Below, piece after piece: positions 11,074-23,675 of a DNA stretch of 64,000 nt. Numbering within the stretch: position 1 is the stretch's first letter; every line of letters begins with the position of its first letter. The notes beneath the pieces are model-generated. The model saw only the letters and a list, made by a program, of their open reading frames with translations. It ran no database searches and was not told the origin of the DNA. This DNA is from Scenedesmus sp. ARA3 (lineage: Eukaryota > Chlorophyta > Chlorophyceae > Sphaeropleales > Scenedesmaceae): the NCBI GenBank assembly GCA_004335835.1, contig RWJK01000132.1:1-64000 (forward strand), in the 5' to 3' direction. The position numbers and the translations under genes were made by a program.

Positions 11074-14000
11074 ATGGTGGCCTCACCTGCCTGCTTTGAC
11101 TGGCAGCCCTACTCCTTTGGCTTGGGCACCGAGCACTTCACGCCCGGTCAATGTTCTTTCTTTGGATCCAGTGAGTTGAAAGCAGCGGCGGATCAACACT
11201 GTGATCACTGGCATGTCAAGGAGCCCAAGTGTCCCAAGTGTTGAGTACTTGGTTGCAGCACGCCTGACCCGCTTTTGCCCTTGATCTACAGGTCATGCAA
11301 TCTCTGAGGCCGTCGGATGGGTGCGCTGCTTTGCTGACGGAGATAGGACGCAACTGTAGTTCATCCAGCCGATCGCAGTGCTACATTGCAGCAGCAACCT
11401 GCTCACAGTTTGCAACATGTTTCTAGAAACTACAATAGCGGTTGAGCAGTGTACTCCTGCAGCCACAGCGATCGCGGCCCGGCAACCCTAGTTCAAGTCT
11501 TGAAGGGCGGCGCTTCCTGCAGCGAGGGACTACACTACTTCTAGTGCTGCAGCCGTTGCTTTTATGGCAGTGCTTGAGGTACCATCAGCCGGGTCATATG
11601 GAGCACGTGGGTACTGCAGTCAGCCGCTGCGCCCTCGCAGGCTTGCATGCCCAGCTTGGTACCCAATTCATTTGGTATACATTGACTAAAACGATGCTTT
11701 CTGGCATTGTTTGGGTGTCTCCTGCTGCAGGTGATTGTGGTGGCCTTTGGTGCCCTGTTCACCCTGCTTACCAGCGTGCTGGTGTTCCTGGACTACAGAT
11801 TTGGAGGAGCCAGCCACACCAGCGAGCAGTTCTCTACTGCTGGTAAGTACTGCATACATTGGCCAGCATGTGGCACGACCCTTAAGCTATCAAACTGCTC
11901 AGGGGCCACATGCGCCCAGCGTGCATCACACCATACGCGTGTGCATCCATCCATAGGTCCGGCCTATCTGTGACAGACGATCCTTCGGACAATGCGCAGC
12001 CGTTGACCAAGACAGCATTACTCCCTGCAGCATGCACAATGCCAGAACAGAATAGCCTGTGATGCTGCCAGTTCCTCCTCTGCTGCTGTCTTCCCACGAT
12101 TCATGCTATACGCGTGCTGTGCCCGACATCAAGCGCTGCTGTGTCTGCTGCTGCTTGCTTCCTGTGCAGGCCGCAGCATCAAGGCGGGCCTCACGGCATG
12201 CGACATTGTCTCCAAATGGACCTGGGCTGCCACTCTGCTGCAGTCATCTAATGTGAGTCAATTGCATCCACTGCATCACACCAGTTTGCACTTTTGGTTC
12301 GATCCATAGGCCTGCTGTCATCTGTTGTTGGCATCACACATGTGCGGCCAAGCGTCGAGGGTTGAGGCACCTACAACCGCACATCCTCTGCCATAGATGG
12401 CTGCAGGCTGCCTGATACTGAGTCATCATGCACAAATCATGCATGCCATGCAACCATGCGGCACGTGCGCAGATAAATTGCTGATGTTACGCTGGTTGCA
12501 ATGTATGTGCAGGTGGCCTACAAGTTTGGCGTCTCTGGCCCGTTCTGGTATGCTTCAGGTAAGCCTACAGCTGCTCCCCCGCCACCATGCATGCAAGCAT
12601 GTGGTTGTTATCAGCACACCTGTGTTTCTGGTGTGGGTGCTCTTCCAATTGCGTAACCTTTGCCATGCTCTGCGCGCATCACGGCTGCGCGGTCGCTGCT
12701 CTGCTGTAGCATGCTGCTGTACTCGCTGCCTTGACCCACAGTCAGCGCTCCTTCAACACTGTTGCAGACATTGTGAGCACACTGCTGACCTGCTGCTACT
12801 GGTGCTGCTGCTGCAGGCGCCACCATCCAGGTGCTGCTCTTTGCTGTGCTTGCTGTTGAGATCAAGCGCAAGGCGCCCACCACGCACACCTGCCTGGAGA
12901 TCATCAAGGTCCGCTGGGGCACAGCAGCCCACCTGACCTTCCTGGTGTTCTGCCTGCTCACCAACATCATCGTCACATCCATGCTCATCCTCGGTGAGTG
13001 CAATAGCATGCAGTGCCGCGAAAATATGCTGCACAATGTTGCACAGTCGCACACGTGTGTGATATCGCGTCACTTCCCTGCTCATCCTGGGTGTGTGTGC
13101 AATACTGCGGCACACAGTGCAGCGTTGCATGCTTGTAAAGCGCCACAACTTCCCAAAGGCTTGGCGCAAACTCTATAACCTGTGTCGAGCATCCAGTTCT
13201 GCAGCAAGCTGCAGTGCAGCCCTGCCGGCCTGCACATGGCTTGTGTCGCTCTCTGCGCACGCACACATCTGCTGATGTATATGCACCATCTGCAATGTGT
13301 GAAATGCATGCAGGTGGCGCCAGTGTGGTGACTGCTCTGACTGGTGTGAACATCTATGCGGGAGCCTTCCTCATCCCTGTTGGGGTCATGCTGTACACCG
13401 CTCACGGCGGCCTGAAGGCAACATTCATCGCTGCATGGGGTGAGACTGCGGCCCACAATCTGGTGCCTTGACAAACAGAACAATCGCTCACGCTGGCAGT
13501 GCCGCTGCTGCAGCGGCTGGCCATAGCATGTTGCTTGATGTCATGGGTGGCGCTGCAGTCTCTGGGTGTTGTGCAGCCATGCTGCTCGCAAACAGGAGGC
13601 ACGCCACGCAGAGCAATGGAACTACAGGTTCCGCTTGCTTGCTGCAGTTTTGGCAGCACCACTTGCACTCCACTCTCCCGCCCACCCCCTCTAACGCAAT
13701 CATGTCGCCACCCATCTGCTGCTCTCTCCCACCTTCTCTCCCGCTGTGTTCAACTGTACACAACCCAACCCCAGGCCACGTGGCGGTCATCTACATCGCG
13801 CTGTGCACCTTTGCCTTTTTGATCTATGCCTCCCCAAACAGCAAGGTGGGCCTGGGCTCCATCAGCCAGGTCTACGACAATCTTGCGGCCATGAGCATTA
13901 TGCGCCCAGTGCAGCACAACAAGGAGGGCAGCCTGCTGACGATGTGGTCCATGGAGGGGCTGGTGTTTGGCATCATCAACGTTATTGGCAACTTTGGCAC

Positions 14001-14214
14001 CGTGTTCGTGGACCAGGCCTACTGGTGAGTGTTGGTTGGGGGCAAGTTAGATGTGCTGCGGCAGTGTCACAGTGCAGCATCGACAATGCAAAGCATTTAG
14101 CTGTCTGGTGGGCGCGCGAGTGAACACATGGTTTCATTGTGCCCACTTAACAATGACCTTCCCATGGCCAGGTGCTCCATGCACAGAGAGTCAGAGAGTC
14201 CCTGGGCACCACCT

Positions 14215-14249
<35 letters not shown>

Positions 14250-16476
14250 ATCAATCACAGGCAGGGCGCCATCGCTGCCAAGCCCTCCGCCACCTACCGC
14301 GGCTACCTGCTAGGAGGCCTCTGCTGGTTTGCTGTGCCCTTCACCATGGCCACATCCATGGGCCTCGGAGCCCGTGCAATGAACCTGCCAATCAGCATTG
14401 AGGAGTCAAACGCAGGCCTCGTCCCTCCTGCTGTAGCCACAATGCTGCTAGGCCCCGGCGGAGGCTTCCTGCTCGTCTTCCAGCTTTGGATGGCGGTGAC
14501 TGCTTCTGGATCGGCAGAGCAGATCGCTGTTTCCAGCCTGATTGCGTATGACGTGTACCGCAGCTACATCAACAAGAAGGCGTCCGGCAAGCAGATCATC
14601 TTTGTGTCGCGCTGCATCGTGCTGGTGTACGGCGTGCTGTCCGGCGTGCTGGCCATCGTGCTGCTGTGAGTACCCTGTCAGTGTACTGGCTGTGTATGTA
14701 CAAATCAATCTGCAGCTGTGCGCGCCGTCCCACATCACTCAATTCAAACGTCCTGGTCTATGCTGAGCCGCAACGAGTACCGTCCAGCTGCCTGTTTCGG
14801 CCGTTGCTGCTGGTCCTGCTGCCTTGTGTCAATGATTGTATCTTCCTGCTCGTAGTAATAGCCCACAGCAAGATCTGGCTGTCCCTTCGCATGTGCGCAC
14901 CTGTCCACCGCAGAGGGAGATTCTTGACCCTGACTGACTCAATTTTCTGCTGGTGCGTGTCCCTCCCTTCAAACTCACCAATCTACCAACCAACTGCAGC
15001 AAGATCGGGCTGTCCCTGGGCTGGGTGTACCTGTTCATGGGCATCGTGGTGGGCTCAGCAGTGCCCCCTATTGCCTTCTCCATCACCTGGTCAAAGATCA
15101 GCGCTGCAGGAGCCATCTCAGGTGCTATCTCAGGCCTCGTGGGAGCAGTCATTACCTGGTGTGCTACTGCCAAGGGCCTGACAGGCGCTGTTACAATCGA
15201 CACCCTGGGCGGGGACTTCCCAATGCTTGCCGGCAACGTGGTGGCGATTGGCCTGTCTGCAATTGTGTGCATCGTGGTGTCGTTCATCAAGCCACAGGAC
15301 TATGACTGGTGAGCGGCTGGCTGGCGGTTGCAGGGCAATTGCGCAACCCTTGTTCAACTCTTGCTATTTGACCATTGAAGGTGGTGCTTGTTGGCGTGAA
15401 AGGGATGCATCTGTCTGATCAGGTCATGTGTCTGCCTGGTATCAATGGCTGCACATCAGTTGTGCACATGTAGAAAATATTCTCCCCTGTCACCCCAATG
15501 CGCTTGCTCCTCACACTTCCGACATTGCTCTGCCGCTGCTGCTGCTGGTGCTTCTGCTGCTTCTGCTGCTGCTGCTGCTGCACCCCAGGGCTCTGATGAA
15601 GGAGATCCCCATGGTGGAGGACGACCCCAACGCCTTCTCAGCAGACGGCGAGGTGAGCAGCAGCAGCAGCAGCAGCAGGTGCAGCAGTGCCTCAGCAACC
15701 AAGCCGCCACATGCGGCTGCGCTTGAGAGCAGCGGCACTGTTCTTTTTCTACGATTGTTGCTTCAGCTGCGTGGTGTGCCATGGCTGTGTGGCGCGCTTG
15801 CATTGCCTGCTGCATGTCCTTGGTCGCATAGCATAAGTTGGTAAGCTCCCAACAACAGCAAGCTGAAGTGCTGCATGCACATTTCTTGCTGCTGCTGCTG
15901 CTGCTGCTGCAGGACTCCCCCGCCAGCCTGACCAGGGCGCTGCGCTGGACCTACATCACGGGCGGCACGCTCACCCTGGTGCTGGTCATTGCGTGGCCGC
16001 TGCTGGCACTGCCTGCCGGCGTTTTCAGCAAGAGCTACTTCACTATGTGGATCATCATTGCCATCATCTGGGGCTTGCTGGCATCCGGTGAGCAGGATGA
16101 GCAGGAGCAACAACTCGCGCGACACCAAGATAACATGATGGATATGCTTCTTGTGTACTCTGCATCCAGAAGGATACAGCAGCCAGCGGGTTGTCATCTC
16201 TGCTGCATCTCATGTGCTTGTGCACATCTATCCATTCACCATGTTTGTTCTCTGTGCTCACCATGCTGCTGCTGCTGCTCTGCATGTTTGTTATCTCCCC
16301 CTGCAGCCTGCTGCATCCTGTACCCTATCATCGAGGCCGGCCCGCACATCCTGAACATCCTGAGCCACCTGGTGCGCTGCCAGACTGCAGAGTCCCGCGA
16401 TGAGGCAGTGCTGGACACAGTCAAGGCAGTGATGCCGCCCGAAGACATGGTGGGCGCGCACCCAGTCAGGGCTTGA
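11074..16476 (+). CDS. Urea-proton symporter DUR3 (sodium:solute symporter family)
   Basis: Imports urea by proton symport at the plasma membrane, with multiple membrane segments. Thirteen exons splice in phase to 680 aa, close to the plant DUR3 length of about 690: 11074-11170, 11292-11320, 11731-11842, 12170-12252, 12513-12558, 12817-12993, 13314-13439, 13775-14024, 14261-14665, 15000-15308, 15589-15652, 15913-16087, 16307-16476. Diagnostic stretches match plant DUR3: [89 protein letters not shown], and KPQDYDW near the end of the core. The ATG at 11074 gives [10 protein letters not shown], which matches the short N-terminus of plant DUR3. A further in-frame ATG at 11014 would add 20 residues. 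Exon 2 is only 29 bases. Duplicated junction fragments lie at 13068-13105 and 14862-14890. Confidence 0.94.
12971..13105 (+). repeat. Duplicated exon end plus 5' splice site (DUR3 exon 6)
   Basis: The exon end and donor at 12971-13006 (CGTCACATCC through GGTGAGTGCAATA) recur about 97 bases downstream at 13068-13105, where the donor has become GGTGTGTGTGC. The reading frame stays open between the two, so use of the second donor would insert about 33 residues without an immediate stop. Confidence 0.7.
14862..15023 (+). repeat. Short duplicate of an acceptor plus exon start (DUR3 exon 10)
   Basis: CAGCAAGATC followed by TGGCTGTCCCT at about 14866-14887 matches the true exon-10 start at 14997-15018 with one mismatch in 21 bases. 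The upstream copy keeps the AG and the same phase, and encodes KIWLSL against KIGLSLGW in the true exon. The similarity is short, so chance is not fully excluded. Confidence 0.55.
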
Positions 16477-18999
16477 TCGATGAGTGTTTGAATATTTCTC
16501 AAAATTTTGGGCGCAAGGATGAGGCCATCCGGGTTGGGGTGTGCATGGACAAATGCTGGATGCCAGTCGCAGCTTTGTTGGGATGCGGCTAGCAGTATAC
16601 TGCAGCAGCCTGCTGCTGCAACCTGAGTAAGTGAAAACTGGTGGCCAGTTTTATGCTGCCACGCATGGTGTGTCTGACGTAGCTGTATGCAGCAGAAAGC
16701 ATGCATGCGCCTGGTGCTGTGGTTACCACAAATGCCGCCAGCAGCGCGGTGCTGGGTGCTGTTGCATACCATGCTTGAAAGTGCACAGAAGGATGGTGCC
16801 GAAGCAGGTGGCAGTGAGCACTCTGCGGCCGCTGCACTTCTGGTGCAGCTGTCTAAATTTCCATGATGCTTTTTGCACTGAACAATAGCCGCAACTTTGC
16901 ATTGCGTGCCTCTAATCTCAGGTGATTTCATTGGAAGAGCTGCGCTTTTGAAGGAGCCTTGTCTGCAAGCATGCTACAGCAGGGAAGTGCTGGGCAGGCT
17001 GAGGCGTGTGGATGTGTGTGTTTATGTATGTATGTGTGTGTTGTTGGGAGCTGTACAACAAAGAATGGCTCAGCAGTTGCTAATCCCCTGCGCTGCAGGA
17101 CTGCAGACACCAGCTGTGTGCAGTGGTGTGCTGAGTTTGTGGGCTAGCAGTGCCGCTGCACATCATGCATTGCGTCCCCTGACAATGCTGTGCTTCGGCT
17201 GCTCTGGTTGGTTTGTCTGGTGTGCATTTCCTTCATTTGATTGTGGTTTTCTCTGCAACGAGTGGAAACTGCATCCACTCGCTGGCACCTGCTCTTTACT
17301 TTGGTTGTCTAATGTCAAGCTCTGCGCTTGTCTCTGTCTTGGGCTAATGCCATGCACTGAAGTGCATGCAGGCTCGGTGTATGACATGTCGAATGCTTGT
17401 GTCCAAGATTGGGTCCTTGCTCAGGTCACACTTTGATGTGCTGTTCTAACATCTTCTGATATGACAAAGGCAGGCTTTGATGGAGTTGCCTGTTCCTGCT
17501 GCAGCCGATTCTAATTGTGTGCTGGATGAAGTGCCAGATGATATGCTGCTTTGGTCTTCCCTTGATGGTTTTGGGAATCTGGGAGCTGGGCGGTTTTGGA
17601 TGGTCCATTCCACCCGGCTTCGTGGTGGCTGTTATAACGTCACATATGTTTTAGTTATTGGAGATCTGAATCAGCTGCCAGTTGATGCCGCTCTCTGCTC
17701 TTTTCAGATGGCTGATTTATGCATATTGTCTTGCATTGTGGCCAGGACATGTTGAAGCTGTTGAAGTGCTGCTGTCCGCACGTGTGTATGCGATCTTTTA
17801 CAGCTTCTACTTGCTTATGACTGTGCTGCTCTGGCTTTGCGTGTGATGCTACTCTTTTGTGTGCGCTGACCTGTGTGCTGGAAGCCGCCATGCAACCCAG
17901 GTGTTTGTGTTTGGAGCCCTTGCACTCTGTGTATGTATGTTTCACAGTGACTGAAATGCCGTTGTGCACACCTGCATGTGCCTGGCCTGTCCTTGTTGAG
18001 TGCGCAGTATGGAAGCACCAGAGCACAGTTGTTATACCATGATGATGTGATGTCTCAGCAGGCGCAGTGTGTGAAGGAGCCATTGCGTGTGGGTTTTGCT
18101 GCGTGCATTAGGGTTGGCGCAAGGGTGTGCAATGGCAGCAGAGTTGGCAGGGCGCAGCAGCTGCAATGTCGGCTGTTTATTGCTGTTTCAGTATGCATTG
18201 TAACAGGACAGTGGAGCACCATGACCTGGCGATGTGTGATTCTCATCGAGCCAGAACAGTGCTGAGATGGGGGTGTCTGAGTGCACAACAACACGTGTGT
18301 GCTTGTGGGGTTGCTTCAATCATATCATGGACCATTCACGTCCACAGATGATGCTTGCTGCAGCTGCTCTGCGCATGGTGCAGCCAGCGTGTGCTGCATG
18401 ATGCGGTCAATTGCGCGCTACATTGCATACGTCTGCTGCGGCAAGCGTGTGTCTCTGTGCAGTTTGGCTGCATACCCCTGGCTGTACTGCTTTGGGAGCG
18501 CCAGCCTGTGTACAGACCTGTACGCCTAGGCATTGTACGTAAACAAAATGGTGGCTGGCGGTTGGTGAATTCAGTTCCGGCAGAGCCGTGGCCCGGGGTT
18601 CAGCTTGGGAGCGCTTGCTCCTGGCCATGCATGGGGTGAGAGCACGTACAATGCCATGACAGACAAGCTTTTGGCTGTCCCCGAGAGGCGTGTGCAAACA
18701 TGTGTGTAAAAAACCTGCTGAGCATGCTTTGGGTGCTGAGTCAGCGCCGGTCTGGCAATCCTGCCTGGCAAGACACTCCCTGCTGCACAGCAGCGATGTG
18801 CCATGTGAGGAATGTGTGCGTGGGTTTGCTGCTAAGTGTACTGCTTCGTAGTCAATTGCCTTGCGCTACCGCCCCATAGGCGCTCATGCACGCTTGTACA
18901 CGCTGGCGTCGTTGATGGGCTTGGTGGTGGTATGATGACGAGATACACAGAGGGCACCGTTATGCATGATATTGTAAACCGCTCTTGTGCCGTGCTGCA
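16477..18999 (+). other. GT-rich tail downstream of DUR3, no gene
   Basis: No coding exon is recognised. The plus strand is rich in G and T with many TGTG runs up to about 18960, then turns A/C-rich. TGTAA first occurs at 18199, then at 18705 and 18973. I interpret this as a long 3' UTR of DUR3 or transcribed downstream DNA. Confidence 0.5.
18973..18977 (+). terminator. Candidate poly(A) signal TGTAA (DUR3)
   Basis: TGTAA is the known chlorophyte polyadenylation motif. This copy sits at the point where the base skew switches. Earlier copies at 18199 and 18705 are alternatives. Confidence 0.3.
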
Positions 19000-19241
19000 T
19001 TTTTACCAACCCACACGGCACCACAAAGACATCACTGGCTTGGTTTGGCAAGCCGTGCTTGCATACAGCCAAAACATACAGCAGAGCTCTGCGCTGCTTG
19101 CGTCGCAGCTGCGGGCTGCAGCTAGTCGCCATGTACTGCAGCAAAGGGCAAGCGGCTCAGAGCTCACCACAGACCTACAGTGCTCTATGTGGCCTTCAGG
19201 TCTCTTTCAATTTCATCAGTCACGCCTGCAAAAAGTCGCCA

Positions 19242-19246
19242 TTACA
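19242..19246 (-). terminator. Candidate poly(A) signal TGTAA (metal ATPase)
   Basis: TTACA on the plus strand reads TGTAA on the minus strand, about 1.36 kb past the ATPase stop and close to the convergent skew switch. The copy at 19868-19872 is an alternative. Confidence 0.3.
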
Positions 19247-20350
19247 GTATGGCCATCACCTGCGCAGCAACATTGCTGCAGCCACGTCTGCTCAGCCTGA
19301 TCAGGCACCCACAGTCATTCACAGTTCATCCCACCACCTGCTGTCAACTCCAGCACCAGCCGTATATGGCTGTTACGTAACAGCACCCAAATGCAGCCAG
19401 CTGCCAGCGTCTCAGCAACTAGCCGCAACCAACAGCACGACAAAGCAAGGAACCCTCAGGCACAACAGCAGGCCGGCCCAAATCATGATAAGCCTGAGGC
19501 CCACGATCTACAGCCCCTCAGACAACTGACAAGCTCTGCAGCAACACCCAGAAGGTGATCAAATCACCGTGTCACTCTGCAGTGTGATCGCTCTCCATAC
19601 ACAGCACATGACAATGCAAAGCAGGCCTGCAATGCGTCAGTGACTGATGCAGCAGCAGCTTGATCACACTGTGTGCACAGCCACGATCCGCATGGCGTGC
19701 ACTTTACCGTCTCAACTTGCATTATGTAAGGTTGGGTTCTGCTCACAAGCTGCTGTACACAAGTGGCAAGAGAGCGACAGCAAGCCACCAACACAGCTCC
19801 TACAACTCTGCATCCCTACAGAGCTGCTCCAATTATACGTCCAAAGTCACAAAAGACAGACAGCCTGTTACACTGCCATTGCAAGCACACTCAGTGTGCG
19901 TGCTGTTGCAGCTTGCACAACTCAGACGGCTACACACGAGTACCAACACCATGAAGTACGGCACAGTACAAAGGGTGTCGTGACAAGCAACAGTACATTC
20001 ACAGGCCCCACGCCTCTACATTATTCAAAAGCATAACATTGCACTGCTATGCGCGTCCAGCTGCTACGTGCAACGTGGTACGACGCCAAGCATGCTTGCA
20101 ACGTGCTGCAAACAGTCATCAAGGCTGAGAAGAGACACACTTTCAGCAAGCGCAACCTCCTCAGAATACTACAACATTTGCTGAGCTATGCACAACTCAG
20201 GATGAACACAACTAATACAGAGCTGTCAACAGCTTCCCCAGCATCAGCACCCAGTAGCAGCGAACTACTGCCATGCATTGCCACTGTCACCGTGCACAGA
20301 CCAGCAAACAAAGCTAGCTGGTAAACCATTCTTTTGAATCAGCACAAGCA

Positions 20351-20550
20351 ACACACAGAGCTGTATGGCTTGCAGGACAGCAGCCACACAGGCACAGAGC
20401 CGGCCCTGCCCTAGAGAGAGGCTTGCCATAGCCTGACTTGGGGAGCACCAGGCCACTCAGTTTCTCAACACACAGAGCTGTGCGGTTTGCAGGCCAGCAG
20501 CCACACAGGCACAGGGCTGCCCCTGCCCTAGCCTGGCTTGCAGAGCACCA
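20351..20550. repeat. Two-copy direct repeat with a 117-bp period
   Basis: The block starting ACACACAGAGCTGT and containing CAGCAGCCACACAGGCACAG occurs at about 20351 and again at 20468, ending near GAGCACCAGG(C/T)CACTC. It directly abuts the 22-bp repeat at 20544. Confidence 0.8.
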
Positions 20551-20615
20551 GGTCACTCATCTTCCAGCACCAGGTCACTCATCTTCCAGCACCAGGTCAC
20601 TCATCTTCCAGCACA
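20544..20615. repeat. 22-bp unit in three tandem copies, overlapping the ATPase stop codon
   Basis: AGCACCAGGTCACTCATCTT plus CC is repeated exactly at 20544, 20566 and 20588, followed by a partial AGCAC. The minus-strand stop codon of the metal ATPase (20601-20603) lies inside the third copy, so the repeat supplies the end of the protein. Confidence 0.9.
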
Positions 20616-23600
20616 AAGTGTGAGAGGCACGCTGGTAGGAAGCTTCACAGCATTGCCTGCACCCGCTGCTGCTGCAGCAGCAGCTTTGCCGGCTGCCGCA
20701 GCCCTGCTAGGACTCCTGCTGCTGCCGTTGCTGTGGCACAGCCCATCCTCCATGTCTGCAGCGCTAGCAGGTGACAGCCTGGCACCCTGCTTCACCGCAT
20801 GCGCGCAGAAGCCGCTGCTAGGCCCATGGGCTTCCCCGCAATGCGTGTGGTGGTGGTGCTCATGCTGCTGCTTGCGTTGCGGCATGTGCGGCAGCTGCAC
20901 ATCAGACTGCCGCCGGCTGACTTGCTGTTGGCCTGCTGCTGCTGCTGCTGCTGCAGAGCTGCCGCCTAGCAGTGGCGCTGCCCCACCTCCGCTGAAGCTC
21001 TCGCGGCGAGATACTGCTGCAGATGCTGCTGCTGACGCTGCAGCTGAGGCACCCGCTGAGCGACTGTCCAGCCGTTCATAGGCACCACCCAGCCAGCTGC
21101 CACCCGGAAGCTGCAGCAGCAGCTGCTGCCACCAGCTGCTGTGGCCGCCACTGCTGCTGCTGCCGCGAACACCGCTGCCGCCAGCACCCAGCTGCTGCTG
21201 CTGCTGCTGCTTTGGTGCGTGTGTGCCGAACTCGGGCCAGTGCTTGGTGATGCTGCTGGTCCTGCGGACCAGGCTGCTGCCCTCGCTGCTGGCTGCATCA
21301 TGCGCAGCCTCAAAGCGCAGCAGCGTCAGCGCATGCAACGTCACCAGCAGCGACGAGCCCACATCAGCCATCAGAGACAGCCACAGGCTTGCAGCGCCGC
21401 ATGCAGCCGCCACAAGCACCGCGACCTTCATGCTGCATGCAAATGCAGTGTTGAAGGCCACAATCCAAGCCGCGCGCCGCCCCAGCCGCACCGCAAACGG
21501 CAGGCTGGTGAGGTTGTTTGAGAACAGCGCCACATCAGCTGCATCCACTGCAAGCGCAGCACCCGCCACGCCCATGGCAATGCCCACATCAGCAGCAGCC
21601 AGCGCCGGGGCGTCGTTGATGCCATCGCCAACATGCGCAATGCACACGCCTTTGCTGCTGCTGCTGCTGGAAGGTGCAGCAGCACCGTTTGCTGTGCCAC
21701 GCCGGCCGCCGCTGCTGCTGCTGCTGAGGCCCATGCCGTTAATGGTGACCCTACAATCGCACTCCTGCAGCCCACAGCTCGAGCAGCAGCTCGGCTGCAG
21801 CCCGTCCCCACACGCTGCGGCCCACAACCGTCCCAAGATGCTGTACTGCCAGCCGCCAGGCTGCTGCTGCTGCTGCTGCCAGGGCAGGCAGCGCTGCTGC
21901 ATGCGCTGCTTGTGCCGCTCTGCTGCCAGCCGCCGCCGGATCACTGCCAGCATCCCGAGCTTATCCTGCGGCAGCAGCTGCGCGCACACGTCCCCGATAT
22001 CCATGCCCAGCTGACTTGCGATGTGTGCAGCTGCGCCCATGTTATCGCCTGTCATCATGACACAGCGCACACCGAGGTCCTGCAGCTCCTGCAATGCCTG
22101 CATGGCATCCCGCCGCGGCTTATCGCTCAGCAGCAGCACTGCCACAACTTGGCCGTCCACTACCACACACACTGCGGTAGCGCCCTGGCCATCTGCTGCC
22201 GTCATCAGCTGCCGCACAACTGCCATGCCTTCCGGGTGCTGCAGGCTAGCGCTGTCATCACCTGCTGCCGCTGCTGGTGCTGGTGCAGCCGTCTCAAATG
22301 ATAGCCGGCCCAGGTGCTCATCGCTGCTGCTGCTGTTGCTGGCGCGGTGCGCTGTTGCTGCTGCCGCTGCCAGCTCCTGAGCAAATCCCCAGCTGCCGAC
22401 AGCTACTGTCTGACCCCCTAGCTGCCCCAACAACCCCTTCCCAGCCACCTCCACCACTCCAGTCGGCACTGCCGCAGCAGCACCACCCGTTGATGCAATG
22501 CAGCCTCGCGCGGCAGCAGCACCTACCACAGCATGTGCGATCGGGTGGTTGGAGTGCTGCTCCAGCGCTGCCGCGAGCTGCAGCGCCTGCTGCTGCGTGG
22601 TGCTGCCAAAGGTGTGTAGCTGAGTGAGCTGGAAGTGGCCTTCCGTGAGGGTGCCGCTCTTGTCAAAGCTGGCTGCAGTGAGGTTCCCTAGCATCTCGAG
22701 GTACCTGCCGCCCTTGATCAGCACACCCTGCACAAACAGCGCGTTATGACGCGTTTTATGTACAGCGCGCAGGAGCAGCGTCAGTGACAGCGGGAGTGTG
22801 TGATGCAGGTTGCGGCTGGATTATTGCGCGCCCAGCTGCAGCTGCGGCAGCGAGATGCTCAGCAGGCTCAACACACAGTGTGCTGCAGGCTGCTGGCCAG
22901 CTGCTGCAGTGGCGCAGGAAGGCACTCGCCAGCTAGCATGATCATCACAGGCAGCAGTCAAACACGTGCTCAACTCAGCTGCACCAAGCAGTCATTCACT
23001 CCTGCACTCCATATGCACACTGCGCTTGCGCCTCACAAGCATTCAAAACCTATATCTAACAATCTAAAATCAAATCATACATAGCCAAGCCACTCACCCT
23101 GCGTGCTGCACGTGTGAGCCCAGCCACACTAGCCACAGGCGTGCTTATGACCAGCGCACAGGGGCACCCTGTCACCAGCACCACCAGCGACAGGTACGCC
23201 CAGTGACGCCACGCCGCAGGCTGCAGTGCCGCACCCAAGCCCACTGTCAGCAGCGCCACAAGCACCACCAGCGGAGTGTAGTACTTTGCAAAGGCCTCAA
23301 CCGCCATGTCGTGGCGAGATTTGGATGCAGCAGCAGCCTCCATGAGGGACGCCAGCCGCGCGACGGTGCTGTCGCCTGCTGCTGCTGTCGCGCGCACTTT
23401 GAGGGCGGTTGACCCGCTGTTGACCGTTCCTGCAAGCACTGCTTGACCGATCGACTTTGTAACAGGCTTTGACTCCCCGGTGACCATTGACTCGTCCAGG
23501 ACGCTTGTGCCAGATTCAACAGTGCCGTCAACAGGCACTTTGTCGCCTGGCCGCACCAGCACCAGAACACCCGCCTGCAGCTGCGCAACTGGCATTGGAA

Positions 23601-23632
23601 GCAGGTCTGGGCTGGGACTGCTGCTCACCCTG

Positions 23633-23675
<43 letters not shown>

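Larger units (their letters stand above)
19000..20600 (-). other. A/C-rich tail downstream of the metal ATPase, no gene
   Basis: No ORF has protein character. The plus strand is A/C-rich, so the minus strand is GT-rich, like the regions downstream of the plus-strand genes. Minus-strand TGTAA motifs occur at 19868-19872 and 19242-19246. It probably is the long 3' UTR of the minus-strand ATPase gene. Tandem repeats occupy the end next to the gene (20351-20615). Confidence 0.5.

Noticed and set aside
20544..20615. Short exact direct repeats that might suggest a CRISPR array
   Set aside because: The units are contiguous with no spacers and lie in a eukaryotic gene end.
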